Assembly: GCA_049840875.1 (NCBI GenBank)
Contig: JASGJE010000019.1
Location: 62,001 to 126,000 of the forward strand
DNA: 64,000 bases
Direction of reading: 5' to 3'
Source of the DNA: JAFDYH01 sp049840875
GTDB taxonomy: Bacteria > Bacteroidota > Bacteroidia > Chitinophagales > Chitinophagaceae
Each line of letters begins with the position of its first letter. The first letter of the stretch is position 1. This document shows, in pieces, positions 1 through 8,771 of the stretch. The position numbers were made by a program, and so were the translations under genes. Below the pieces are notes generated by a model, which was not told the origin of the DNA, made no database searches, and was given only the letters and a program-made list of their open reading frames with translations.

Positions 1-84
1 GAAAACGTAAAGTATTCCCGATCATTCTCCCCACCTTATAAAAACCTACCGGATTATTATTACCTGCATAAAACGATTTCAACA

Positions 85-2370
85 GTGAAAAATAAAATAG
101 AAGTTCAGATTCTGACGCCGGCAACAAGGGAGAAACTGATAGAGCTGCGTGATGAAATTCGTAAAGTGGATGGATTAGGTGCTTTTGATCTTCAACTGCC
201 ACCTGCTCCGCTTACGCCCGGTAAGATGGATGGTGGATTGACCTTCCTGATTCTTGAAGCTGTTATTTCCGGAATGACTCACTTCACTGCTGATAAAACG
301 CTTGAATATTACCAGGAAAAAATTGCTTCAATAACAAAACGTGTGTTGGGGACAGAAAGTCACGAATCACAAGAGGAGTCAGCAATCGAAGCGATGAGCG
401 GCCCTGAGCCTGCACAAGACGAAAAATGGAAAGTGGCTATTTCTTCCAGCTCAAACGGAATAAAATCTGTGACGGCTTATGATGCGAATGGCTCAACCAA
501 TCTTTATACAAACCGCGAGTATTCTATCGATCCCGAACATACCTACGCAATATTGATTGGCACGAGTCAATATGATGACCGAGCAAACTTTTCACCGATA
601 CCGCCAGTGGCAGGTAACCTTGATGAAATGTACCGGGTATTGACTGATAAGACTATGGTTGGCATTCCTTATGAGAATGTAACACGATTGTATAATGAAA
701 GCTGCATCAACATTAAAGAAGAATTAAGAAACATTAGTAGAATAAACGATATCAAAACATTGATTGTTTATTATTCAGGCCACGGACAGAACATGGGCAA
801 CAATCAATTGAGTTTAATTGCAAAGGATACCAGAAATATTGATGAAGAATTGCACAATGATCTTCCTTATTCTTACGTAGAGAAGATGATGAATTCATCG
901 CAGGCCGATCAGAAAATCGTTTTCATCGACGCTTGTCATAGCGGACTGGCGGCACAAGGGAATAATAATGTTTTTGATTTCGAACCGGTAGTTGGTACGT
1001 TTACGCTGGCTTCCACATCGGCGGATGATTCTTCGTATTTCAAAAGAGATTCTGCAAATACATACTTCACCAGTTATTTGACTGACGCATTTAAAGAGGG
1101 TATCAAGAATAGTAACACGATGCTTTCGTTGAATGACCTTTTTGACTACACGAGTCAGAAGCTATCGAAAGCACGGCTACCAGCGCCTGTTTGCAAAGCA
1201 CAATTAAAAAATATTGTTGCAGATAAATTTTATCTCAGCGGCAATCCGTCATTCTCGCTTGAAGCCAGGTTGAATATGCCGAAGGTATTGGCGCAGCAGG
1301 GACGTTATGAAGAAGCAAGGCGCGAATATATCCTGCTGGAAAAAGAATATCCAGAAAATCTTGCCTTGAGAAATGAGCATATCGAGTTTGAGCGGAATAC
1401 TGAATTTAATCGTTTGGTAAAAGAAGGAGATCTCTTATTCTTCCGGGATAAAAATTTCAGAGCAGCACAAGCAAAGTATCGTGAAGCGCTGAACATAAAA
1501 AATGATGAGAACATCCGTGATAAAATCGCTGATTGTGAAAACAGTTTACTAAGTCAATCCAATCAACCACAGCCTCAGCCAATCAGGATGGAACAAAAAT
1601 TGCCACCTGTACAAGAGAATAAAGAGCGAATTGTAAGGCGTGATCCTGAACCGTATAAAAAACCAGCGCCCCCACCACCGGTCAAGAAAAGCAAAATTCC
1701 TATAAAGGCAGGGATAATTATTCTTGCGGCATTAAGCCTGCTATATTATTTGTTGAAACCACATGGCGTAACGTTGAAAGATAAAGACGGTAATACATTT
1801 ATCTATAAAGGTGATAAAAAGAATGAATTGCCGGATGGGCAGGGTGTAGCGAAATATAAAAATGGTAATTCTTATGACGGAGAATGGACCAATGGCTATA
1901 TGGATGGTAAAGGCACTTTTACCTGGGCTAACGGTGACACCTACACTGGCTATTTCAAAAACGGCTATCTGAACGGTATTGGTGAAATGAAATACGATAA
2001 TGGAAATGTTTATAACGGCGTGTGGAGTTCCGGTGTGATGCAGGGACAGGTAAAGGCCAAATTCAAGAATGGAAATTCTTATGAGGGTAACTGGTACAAC
2101 AACAATGAAAACGGGTATGGAAAATTTACATGGGCAAACGGAGATACCTATGAAGGGAATTATAAAAATGGCACCCGGGATGGCTCAGGAACCTGCATCG
2201 TTCAAAACAGTGACTTGTACAATTGCCCCAACGCAAGAAAATACATCGGGTACTGGAGAAATGATTTGAAAGAAGGCTTTGGACGTTGTTTTGATATCAA
2301 TGGCAACCTTATTTATGAAGGAAACTTTAATAATGATAAGCCTGTCTTAGCTTACCCGAACCGGCCTTAA
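85..2370 (+). CDS. Caspase-like (peptidase C14) protein with helical repeats, one TM helix and C-terminal MORN repeats
   Basis: The protein has 761 residues from a GTG start, but the frame has no stop back to base 1, so the true start may lie outside the window. Residues 1-90 form a small alpha/beta segment without clear assignment; with the strand-like stretch at 115-143 they recall the effector-associated components found on bacterial conflict proteins (tentative). Residues 150-390 are a caspase/metacaspase domain with the catalytic His in YYSGHGQ (H233) and Cys in IDACHSG (C284). Residues 395-490 look like two TPR-type hairpins (GRYEEARREY, KNFRAAQAKYREAL). A proline-rich linker follows, then one membrane helix (about 540-557) and about seven MORN repeats (574-750; units such as NGNSYDGEW, ANGDTYTGYF). 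There is no signal peptide, so the protease is probably cytoplasmic, with MORN repeats across or along the membrane. Function inferred: regulated proteolytic effector or signalling protease. The domain reading is firm and the role is not known. Confidence 0.85.
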   Translation: MKNKIEVQILTPATREKLIELRDEIRKVDGLGAFDLQLPPAPLTPGKMDGGLTFLILEAVISGMTHFTADKTLEYYQEKIASITKRVLGTESHESQEESAIEAMSGPEPAQDEKWKVAISSSSNGIKSVTAYDANGSTNLYTNREYSIDPEHTYAILIGTSQYDDRANFSPIPPVAGNLDEMYRVLTDKTMVGIPYENVTRLYNESCINIKEELRNISRINDIKTLIVYYSGHGQNMGNNQLSLIAKDTRNIDEELHNDLPYSYVEKMMNSSQADQKIVFIDACHSGLAAQGNNNVFDFEPVVGTFTLASTSADDSSYFKRDSANTYFTSYLTDAFKEGIKNSNTMLSLNDLFDYTSQKLSKARLPAPVCKAQLKNIVADKFYLSGNPSFSLEARLNMPKVLAQQGRYEEARREYILLEKEYPENLALRNEHIEFERNTEFNRLVKEGDLLFFRDKNFRAAQAKYREALNIKNDENIRDKIADCENSLLSQSNQPQPQPIRMEQKLPPVQENKERIVRRDPEPYKKPAPPPPVKKSKIPIKAGIIILAALSLLYYLLKPHGVTLKDKDGNTFIYKGDKKNELPDGQGVAKYKNGNSYDGEWTNGYMDGKGTFTWANGDTYTGYFKNGYLNGIGEMKYDNGNVYNGVWSSGVMQGQVKAKFKNGNSYEGNWYNNNENGYGKFTWANGDTYEGNYKNGTRDGSGTCIVQNSDLYNCPNARKYIGYWRNDLKEGFGRCFDINGNLIYEGNFNNDKPVLAYPNRP

Positions 2371-2521
2371 TCGAATTTAACTCAAGGGATGTAGCTATTT
2401 CCTCGTTGTATGTCTTATTATAAAACTTTTTTCCTTAAATGCATTAAAGGATTAAGAAGTGCCAATGAAAATTTTTCTTTTCTTTTCAATAAAATATACC
2501 GGCAGATAACGAATGTAATGA

Positions 2522-3832
2522 TCATATCAATGGAATTTTATTGTTATAAATAATTTTTCCAGACTTATCTCTTACCACAAGAAGATAGATTCCTTTTCCT
2601 GAAGCAGAGGGAATCTGTATACTATGCTGGCTGATACCTGCAGTTACTTTCGCTATTGAACTTTTCACCTTAACGCCGGAAATCGTATACACATCAAAAA
2701 CATAGTTCTCACCTGTTTTTGCTTTCACCTGGGCATTGATAGTATAATCAGAAGCATAGCTGTTGATTATTACGGAAGACGAAGCGTCATTTGCCGTGAT
2801 GCGAACTGTTTTGGAATATGTTGTTGAACCGTCGATATCCAATTGCTGCAGGCGATAATAAACAACACCGGCATTTTCTTCCTTGTCAACTATCGAGTAT
2901 GAATTGTTGTCGCGGCCAATGACAGGATTAACTGTTGCAATATCTTTCCATTCTTTACTGTCTTTACTTTTCTGAACAGTATAAAACTTTAAACTTTCTT
3001 CATCGGCAGCGGCCCAGTTGATAGTTGTTCCTGCAGAACCTGCCTTCGCATCGAAAGAAAGAAGTTTTACCGGCAATACCGTTTGCCAGTTAAAGAATGA
3101 TTTGAAATAGATAGATGTTTGTCTTACCTGCGAACCGCCGGTTGTAATTGCACCGTTACGGTAAAGTATCGTGTTGATGTTTGTAAAATTCATCTGGAAC
3201 ATCGAACGCCTGTTGGCAGTATCAATGTTTGGATAATTATCGATCGTAGAAGTAGCCGTACTTCTTACACCATCAAAAGAAAAATTAAGATAGGTGCTTG
3301 GATCCAGCGCAAAGCTGCCGGGGGTTGCGGCCTGGATAAATTCTTTCAGAGCAGAAGCATCGCCGTCCACATCTACGCCGGTAACAGCAAGCGTTGGTAA
3401 AATGGTATCGATACTTGTACCTGCTTTTTTAAATACAAATTTCCAATCGATATACGAGGTATCATAAGCGCCGGCGCCAACATACGGCTGGAAAGCATCC
3501 CAATAACCAGCGCCGGTTGTATTGTCGATTTCAGAAAGCCATGCACCGCCTGTCATTCCCATGATGGTTACTTCAGCATCTATGCCTGTTTCCACATTCG
3601 GAAATGTATATACAGCTCCCACCTGCAGGTCAGTTCCGCTTTTTAATACGGGACTATTAAACGATAACGTTGGGTAATAGGAATCATTTCCCTGCGCTCC
3701 TGCGTTTGTAGTAAAAAAGAAAATCAATAATACAGAAGAAATAACTACGCTGCTGAATAAACGGATTGATTTGTTATTGCGTGTTGCGGGCACACGAAAA
3801 ACTCGTGATGCCGGGGTAGAATTCGATTTCAT
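2522..3832 (-). CDS. Secreted protein with type IX secretion (Por) sorting domain
   Basis: A 436-residue secreted protein of unknown role. A hydrophobic signal peptide lies at about residues 24-46 (FSSVVISSVLLIFFFTTNAGAQ) after a basic N-terminus. The body is rich in Ser/Thr/Gly/Asp and beta-strand prone. From about residue 255 it carries the common Bacteroidota module LPVKLLSFDAKAGSAGTTINW...FYTVQKSKDSKEW, a fibronectin-like domain found before sorting signals. The last 80 residues match a type A Por sorting domain, ending GIYLLVVRDKSGKIIYNNKI. It would be exported by Sec, cross the outer membrane through T9SS and be cell-surface anchored or released. It is convergent with the caspase-MORN gene and apparently monocistronic. 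Confidence 0.85.
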   Translation of the reverse strand: MKSNSTPASRVFRVPATRNNKSIRLFSSVVISSVLLIFFFTTNAGAQGNDSYYPTLSFNSPVLKSGTDLQVGAVYTFPNVETGIDAEVTIMGMTGGAWLSEIDNTTGAGYWDAFQPYVGAGAYDTSYIDWKFVFKKAGTSIDTILPTLAVTGVDVDGDASALKEFIQAATPGSFALDPSTYLNFSFDGVRSTATSTIDNYPNIDTANRRSMFQMNFTNINTILYRNGAITTGGSQVRQTSIYFKSFFNWQTVLPVKLLSFDAKAGSAGTTINWAAADEESLKFYTVQKSKDSKEWKDIATVNPVIGRDNNSYSIVDKEENAGVVYYRLQQLDIDGSTTYSKTVRITANDASSSVIINSYASDYTINAQVKAKTGENYVFDVYTISGVKVKSSIAKVTAGISQHSIQIPSASGKGIYLLVVRDKSGKIIYNNKIPLI

Positions 3833-4132
3833 TTTTGGGGTACGTTTTGAATAAGGCTTTCTTGGGATACCGGAATTCTTACCTCGTAAATTGTGAACAC
3901 AAGATTAAAAAAAATACTTATAGATGCAAGTGTTTTTTCTTAACAAATCGTAATTGTACTTTAGCAAAAGAACTTGTTAGTTGAAAGACAATTATTTAAA
4001 ATCAAAAAATTATCGATAGATGGTTCAATTCTGGCTGATCATGTAGTAGCCTCAAGTAATTTATCAGAAAAAGCGGACGAATGGAATAGGCGTGAATACT
4101 CATTTTGAAAAGAAGTAAAGGATGCTGCGTTG
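3833..4132. other. Intergenic region between the T9SS protein and DUF488 gene
   Basis: About 300 bases, very A+T rich. It should hold the promoter for the leftward T9SS-protein gene in its left part. I see no RNA gene or strong hairpin. A short rightward open stretch of about 43 codons ends near 4108 (reading ...SIDGSILADHVVASSNLSEK...), but it has no clear start or recognisable family, so it is not called as a gene. Confidence 0.5.
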
Positions 4133-4489
4133 TCATTTAAATGACTTGTCAAGATATTCTTTCAGGATCAAAGCATGAGTGTGTAGTTCATCTGCTCCGG
4201 CAAATAAAAGCGTAATCAGTTTTTTATTTTGATGTGATTTTAAAAATTCCCTGGTAGCATTATTCATCTTTAATTCATTCATATATCTTTTCTGAAACTC
4301 TTTCCATTTTTCTGGTTCATGCCCAAACCATTTTCTTAATTCGGTAGTTGGCGCCAGTTCCTTTGCCCATTCATCAATTACCACTTTATCTTTTGTAAGG
4401 CCGCGGGGCCACAGGCGATCAACTAAGATTCTTAGACCATCTTTTTTGGACGGCGGTAAATAGATACGTTTAATATGAATCGTCCCCAT
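4133..4489 (-). CDS. DUF488 family protein (YeaO-like)
   Basis: A 118-residue cytoplasmic protein of the DUF488/YeaO family. The diagnostic motif RILVDRLWPRGLTKDK is at residues 20-35, followed by the usual IDEWAKELAPTTELRKWFGHEPEKWKEFQKRYMNEL block and a C-terminal half predicted as strand-helix (KLITLLFAGADELHTHALILKEYL). Length is typical (about 115-120 aa). The family's function is not established; members are often found near stress or metal genes. The start ATG at 4489 gives the usual N-terminus IHIKRIY. It appears to be transcribed alone, divergent from the leu operon. Confidence 0.88.
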   Translation of the reverse strand: MGTIHIKRIYLPPSKKDGLRILVDRLWPRGLTKDKVVIDEWAKELAPTTELRKWFGHEPEKWKEFQKRYMNELKMNNATREFLKSHQNKKLITLLFAGADELHTHALILKEYLDKSFK

Positions 4490-4934
4490 GTTAAATGTTG
4501 TTGATTTCGTCGGAAATCTTTCTTATTTCAAAGAAAAACTTGTCAATACCCTTAGAGGTCATTTGATAAATTTCATTGCTGAAAATCTATAAGGAATCCA
4601 ATTATTTCTTGTAAATATCCCATTTCTTAACAAATCTCTTTCTAAGTCATTTCTTATTGGAATGAAATTCGAAACCATCACATTCTATAGCAAGGTTTAT
4701 TTCTTTTTGTAAATACCGTTCTTTGAATTTTTACAAATAATCGCAAACGATCCGAAATTAGGTGAAGCCTACAATTAGGTTTGTAGTTTCTACTCTTTAT
4801 AAACTAATGACAGTTAGTTTTCCGCCTGATAGATTTCCAAAAACTCTTGTTACTGCTTAAATAAAACCCAAAGAAATTCCTCAATTTCTGGCTATAATTC
4901 AGGAAATTTGCAGTCCCATTTTAAAATGTGCAAT
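4490..4934. other. Divergent intergenic region upstream of leuC
   Basis: About 445 non-coding bases between the leftward DUF488 gene and leuC; it must hold promoters for both. A sequence matching the Bacteroidota -7 element TAnnTTTG (TAGGTTTG) is at about 4776-4783, overlapped by a small inverted repeat CTACAA...TTGTAG, but I do not find a convincing -33 TTG at the right distance. Two similar A/T-rich stretches (around 4600 and 4697, both ending TGTAAATA) form an imperfect direct repeat. No leader peptide rich in Leu codons and no T-box-like structure was recognised. Confidence 0.4.
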
Positions 4935-6356
4935 ATGAGCAAAACGCCTACTACGCTGTTTGACAAAGTTTGGGATAGCCATGTGGTTCGCAAAATTCAG
5001 GACGGACCAGACGTATTTTTTATCGACCGCCATTTTATTCATGAAGTAACAAGCCCGGTTGCCTTTTTAGGTATGGAAAGCCGTGGATTGAAAGTAATGT
5101 TCCCTGAAAAGACATTCGCAACCGCTGACCATAATACGCCAACAATTAATCAGCATTTGCCGGTAAAAGACCCATTGTCTGCCAACCAGTTGAAAGCATT
5201 GGAAACAAACAGTGCGAAGTATGGCATTTCTCATTGGGGGCTTGGTAACCCTAAAAATGGTATCGTTCACGTCGTGGGTCCGGAAAATGGTATTACCCTT
5301 CCCGGCATGACGATCGTATGTGGCGATTCACATACATCTACACATGGAGCATTTGGCGCTATTGCGTTTGGTATCGGTACTTCAGAAGTGGAAATGGTGT
5401 TGACTTCTCAGTGCATCATGCAGCCGAAACCAAAGAAAATGCGCATCAATGTAAATGGTAAGCTCGGTAAAGGTTTGACGCCGAAAGATGTTGTGCTTTA
5501 TATAATCAGCGAACTGACCGCAGCCGGTGCAACCGGTTATTTTGTAGAATATGCCGGCGATGTGTTTAGAAATATGAGCATGGAAGGCCGCATGACGGTT
5601 TGCAATATGAGCATTGAAATGGGTGCCCGTGGTGGTATGGTAGCTCCCGACGAAACAACGTTCAACTACATCAAAGGAAAAGATAAAGCGCCAAAAGGTG
5701 AGGCGTGGGAGAAGTCGCTTGCTTACTGGAAAACATTGAAGACAGATGACGGCGCCACTTTCGATAAAGAATACAATTTTGATGCTGCAGATATCGAACC
5801 GATGATTACATACGGTACCAATCCGGGAATGGGTATGGGTATCACCAAACATATTCCTACGGCTAAGGCGATTGGCAGCAGCCAGGCTACTTATGATAAG
5901 TCACTTAACTATATGGGCTTTCATGAAGATGATGAAATGCTCGGTAAAAAGGTGGATTATGTTTTTATCGGTAGCTGTACCAATGGCCGCATTGAAGATT
6001 TTCGTGCATTTGCATCGATAATAAAAGGCCGTAAAAAAGCGGACCATGTTACTGCGTGGATTGTGCCTGGTTCGCATATCGTGGAGCAACAAATAAAAGA
6101 TGAAGGCATTTTGGATATTTTATTAGAAGCAGGATTTCAATTACGTCAGCCAGGTTGTTCGGCTTGTCTTGCAATGAATGACGATAAAATTCCGGCTGGT
6201 AAATATGCCGTCAGCACAAGTAACAGAAACTTCGAAGGCAGACAAGGCCCGGGTGCGAGAACAATGCTTGCAAGTCCGTTGGTAGCAGCAGCGGCGGCGG
6301 TAACGGGAGTGGTGACGGACCCAAGAATCTTACTTGAAGAAGAAGCGACAGCTTGA
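4935..6356 (+). CDS. leuC: 3-isopropylmalate dehydratase large subunit
   Basis: LeuC of the isopropylmalate isomerase (LeuCD), an aconitase-type [4Fe-4S] enzyme. It converts 2- to 3-isopropylmalate and, in the same fold, citramalate to 2-methylmalate intermediates. I take the ATG at 4935 (MSKTPTTLFDKVWDSHVV), which gives the family's usual N-terminus and 473 residues; a TTG at 4908 would add nine residues without family support. Motifs seen: VCGDSHTSTHGAFGAIAFGIGTSE, the first cluster Cys in FIGSCTNGRIEDFR, and the other two in QPGCSACLAMNDDK. It is the first gene of the leu operon; leuD follows after a 100-bp spacer made of repeat-like GATGTC words. Confidence 0.96.
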   Translation: MSKTPTTLFDKVWDSHVVRKIQDGPDVFFIDRHFIHEVTSPVAFLGMESRGLKVMFPEKTFATADHNTPTINQHLPVKDPLSANQLKALETNSAKYGISHWGLGNPKNGIVHVVGPENGITLPGMTIVCGDSHTSTHGAFGAIAFGIGTSEVEMVLTSQCIMQPKPKKMRINVNGKLGKGLTPKDVVLYIISELTAAGATGYFVEYAGDVFRNMSMEGRMTVCNMSIEMGARGGMVAPDETTFNYIKGKDKAPKGEAWEKSLAYWKTLKTDDGATFDKEYNFDAADIEPMITYGTNPGMGMGITKHIPTAKAIGSSQATYDKSLNYMGFHEDDEMLGKKVDYVFIGSCTNGRIEDFRAFASIIKGRKKADHVTAWIVPGSHIVEQQIKDEGILDILLEAGFQLRQPGCSACLAMNDDKIPAGKYAVSTSNRNFEGRQGPGARTMLASPLVAAAAAVTGVVTDPRILLEEEATA

Positions 6357-6456
6357 GTTGGAATGTCTGATGTCGGATGGATGATGTCAGATTTAAAAAC
6401 AATCTTCGAACGATAAAAAAATCAGAATTCATACATCAGAAATCAGCGATAAAAAA

Positions 6457-7074
6457 ATGGCTTACGATAAATTCACAGTTTTAAAGAGCACTGCAGTTCC
6501 TCTTCCAATCGAGAATGTAGATACCGACCAGATTATACCTGCACGTTTCTTAAAGGCAACGGAAAGAAAAGGTTTTGGTGACAACCTTTTCCGTGACTGG
6601 CGCTATAACGGTGATGATACACCGAAGAAAGACTTTGTGCTAAACAATCCAATCTATTCCGGAAAAATTTTAGTAGGAGGCAAAAACTTCGGAAGCGGAA
6701 GCAGCCGTGAACACGCAGCGTGGGCGATTTATGATTATGGATTTCGTTGTGTAGTGTCGAGCTTTTTTGCTGATATCTTCAAAGGCAACTCGATGAACAT
6801 CGGGATATTGCCGGTAACTGTAAGCGAAGGTTTTTTGGATAAAATATTCAAATCCATCGAAGCTGATCCAAAGGCTGAGTTTGAAGTAAATCTCGGTGAG
6901 CAAGTTATTCGAATATTAGGCTCGAAAGACTCCTCCTTTGGAGGAGGTTTGGAGGAGGCTTTTGATATCAATGGTTATAAGAAACATAACCTGATGAATG
7001 GCTACGATGATATCGACTACCTGCAGGCAATGAAAAGCGATATCAAAACCTTCGCTGAAAAAAGCTTGTATTAA
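6457..7074 (+). CDS. leuD: 3-isopropylmalate dehydratase small subunit
   Basis: The swivel-domain partner of LeuC, 205 residues. Conserved features seen: ENVDTDQIIPARFLK (residues 19-33) and the substrate-loop motif GGKNFGSGSSREHAAWA (74-90), then the usual end YKKHNLMNGYDDIDYL. It is slightly longer than typical because residues about 157-167 (KDSSFGGGLEE) lie where other LeuD proteins go almost directly into FDINxYKK. At the DNA level this stretch is a hairpin plus two tandem TTTGGAGGAGG units (see findings), so it looks like an in-frame repeat insertion near the C-terminus. The core is intact, so the enzyme should be active. Confidence 0.95.
   Translation: MAYDKFTVLKSTAVPLPIENVDTDQIIPARFLKATERKGFGDNLFRDWRYNGDDTPKKDFVLNNPIYSGKILVGGKNFGSGSSREHAAWAIYDYGFRCVVSSFFADIFKGNSMNIGILPVTVSEGFLDKIFKSIEADPKAEFEVNLGEQVIRILGSKDSSFGGGLEEAFDINGYKKHNLMNGYDDIDYLQAMKSDIKTFAEKSLY
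6931..6958. repeat. Hairpin plus tandem 11-bp repeat inserted in leuD
   Basis: TCCTCC-TTT-GGAGGA forms a perfect 6-bp stem with a 3-base loop (6931-6945), and TTTGGAGGAGG is repeated twice head to tail (6937-6947, 6948-6958). It is read in frame as SSFGGGLEEA. The base pattern is unlike the surrounding codons. Confidence 0.75.
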
Positions 7075-7133
7075 TAATAGAAGATGGACTACAGTACGAG
7101 CATTTTTCATTTTTTCGTTTTCATTTTTAATTA

Positions 7134-8651
7134 ATGCCAATACGCCACATTGAAATAATGGATACCACTCTCCGCGACGGTGAACAAACCAGCGGAGTAT
7201 CCTTTTCAGCCTCTGAAAAATTAACGATAGCCCAGCTTTTACTCACAGAAGTGAAAGTTGACAGAATTGAAATAGCTTCTGCAAGAGTTTCCGAAGGCGA
7301 GTTTGATGCGGTAAAAAGAATTACAAAATGGGCAAAGGCAAACGGTTTAATTAATAAAGTAGAGGTTCTCACATTTGTGGATGGTGAAGTATCGGTGGAC
7401 TGGATGATAAAAGCAGGCGCCAAAGTGATGAACCTGCTGACAAAAGGCTCTCTGAATCACCTTACTCACCAATTAAGGAAAAAACCGGAACAACATTTCG
7501 CAGATATAGCGGCCGTAGTTGCATTAGCGAAGAAAAAGGGAATTGATACGAATGTCTATCTTGAAGACTGGAGCAATGGAATGCGTCATTCCAAAGATTA
7601 TGTTTTTCAATATCTAGATTTCCTCGCGACGCAGCCTGTAAAAAGAGTAATGCTGCCGGATACACTTGGCATTCTTATTCCTTCGGAGGTCTACGAATTT
7701 GTTTCGTCTATCGTAGAGCGATATCCGAAAATCCATTTCGATTTTCATGGGCATAATGACTATGATTTAGGAACAGCGAATGTGCTCGAAGCTGTAAAAG
7801 CGGGTGCACATGGATTGCATCTTACAGTGAATGGAATGGGTGAGCGGGCAGGCAATGCGCCACTGGCAAGCGCGGTGGCTGTATTGAATGATTTTATGCC
7901 GGAGGTGAAAACCAGTGTAAATGAAAAGTCGTTATACAGCATCAGTAAAATGGTAGAAACATTTTCTGGTGTCCGTGTTCCGACTAACAAACCTGTTGTT
8001 GGTGAAAATGTATTTACGCAAACAGCGGGTATACACGCTGATGGTGATAAAAAGAATAAACTCTATTTCAGTGATTTGATGCCGGAGCGTTTCGGTCGTC
8101 AGCGTAGATATGCATTGGGCAAAACCAGCGGCAAAGCAAATATTGAAAACAACCTGGCACGGTTAGGTATTCAGTTATCTGATGCCGATTTAAAGAAAGT
8201 AACACAACGTATCATCGAGTTGGGCGATAGAAAAGAAGTAGTAACACCAGCAGATTTACCCTATATCATTTCAGATATCCTCGACAGCAATACGATTGAA
8301 GATAAAGTGCGGATTGAAAACTATGTGCTCACACATTCAAAGAATCTGAACCCCTCTGTAACATTAAAAGTTACAGTAGATGGAGAAACATTTGAAGAAC
8401 ATGCACAAGGAGATGGGCAATATGATGCATTCATGAATGCATTGAAGAAAGTGTATAAGCAGAAGAAAATCGAGTTGCCGGTGTTAACCGATTATACCGT
8501 TCGTATTCCTCCCGGTGGCAAGAGTGATGCGTTGTGCGAAACAGTCATTACCTGGAGCCATAATAACAAAGAATTTAAAACAAGGGGTCTCGACAGCGAC
8601 CAGACAGTATCGGCGATAAAGGCAACGCAGAAGATGTTGAATATAATTTAG
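7134..8651 (+). CDS. cimA: Citramalate synthase-type (Leptospira-like) alpha-isopropylmalate synthase family enzyme
   Basis: A 505-residue HMGL-like TIM barrel with a C-terminal LeuA-dimer/regulatory domain (about 385-505). It condenses acetyl-CoA with a 2-oxoacid. Seen: TTLRDGEQTSGVSFSASEKL (R14, D15), FVDGEVSVDW, LLTKGSLNHL, VYLEDWSNGM, the metal motif FHGHNDYDLG, and FTQTAGIHADGDKK. These blocks follow the Leptospira (R)-citramalate synthase, not the usual Bacteroidota LeuA. With a shift of two residues, the positions I recall as its pyruvate-pocket residues (Leu81, Leu104, Tyr144, Glu146) are L79, L102, Y142, E144 here. So pyruvate is the likely substrate, giving isoleucine through LeuCD and LeuB. 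It is often labelled 2-isopropylmalate synthase; leuA activity cannot be excluded from sequence alone. No other leuA is in the window. Confidence 0.82.
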   Translation: MPIRHIEIMDTTLRDGEQTSGVSFSASEKLTIAQLLLTEVKVDRIEIASARVSEGEFDAVKRITKWAKANGLINKVEVLTFVDGEVSVDWMIKAGAKVMNLLTKGSLNHLTHQLRKKPEQHFADIAAVVALAKKKGIDTNVYLEDWSNGMRHSKDYVFQYLDFLATQPVKRVMLPDTLGILIPSEVYEFVSSIVERYPKIHFDFHGHNDYDLGTANVLEAVKAGAHGLHLTVNGMGERAGNAPLASAVAVLNDFMPEVKTSVNEKSLYSISKMVETFSGVRVPTNKPVVGENVFTQTAGIHADGDKKNKLYFSDLMPERFGRQRRYALGKTSGKANIENNLARLGIQLSDADLKKVTQRIIELGDRKEVVTPADLPYIISDILDSNTIEDKVRIENYVLTHSKNLNPSVTLKVTVDGETFEEHAQGDGQYDAFMNALKKVYKQKKIELPVLTDYTVRIPPGGKSDALCETVITWSHNNKEFKTRGLDSDQTVSAIKATQKMLNII

Positions 8652-8745
8652 GGAAGGCATAAAAGAGAGAAGGCAACGAGGCATAAAGGCATCGAGGCAA
8701 CAAGGTACAAAGGCAACAAGGCAACGAGAGATAAGAGAGATAGAT
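8652..8745. repeat. Word repeat AGGCAACRAGGCA upstream of four-helix gene
   Basis: The spacer after the citramalate synthase gene is built from variants of AAGGCAACGAGGCAT and AAGGCAACAAGG. The exact 13-mer CGAGGCAACAAGG (about 8693-8705) recurs in inverted orientation after the next gene (about 9152-9164), so the two arrays face each other. Confidence 0.75.
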
Positions 8746-8771
8746 ACTAAAGACAGTTAGTTAAAAATAAA

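Noticed and set aside
3960..4108. Open frame of about 43 codons (QKNLLVERQLFKIKKL...) between the T9SS and DUF488 genes
   Set aside because: No good start codon, no recognisable family, and A+T-rich composition typical of a spacer; most likely chance.
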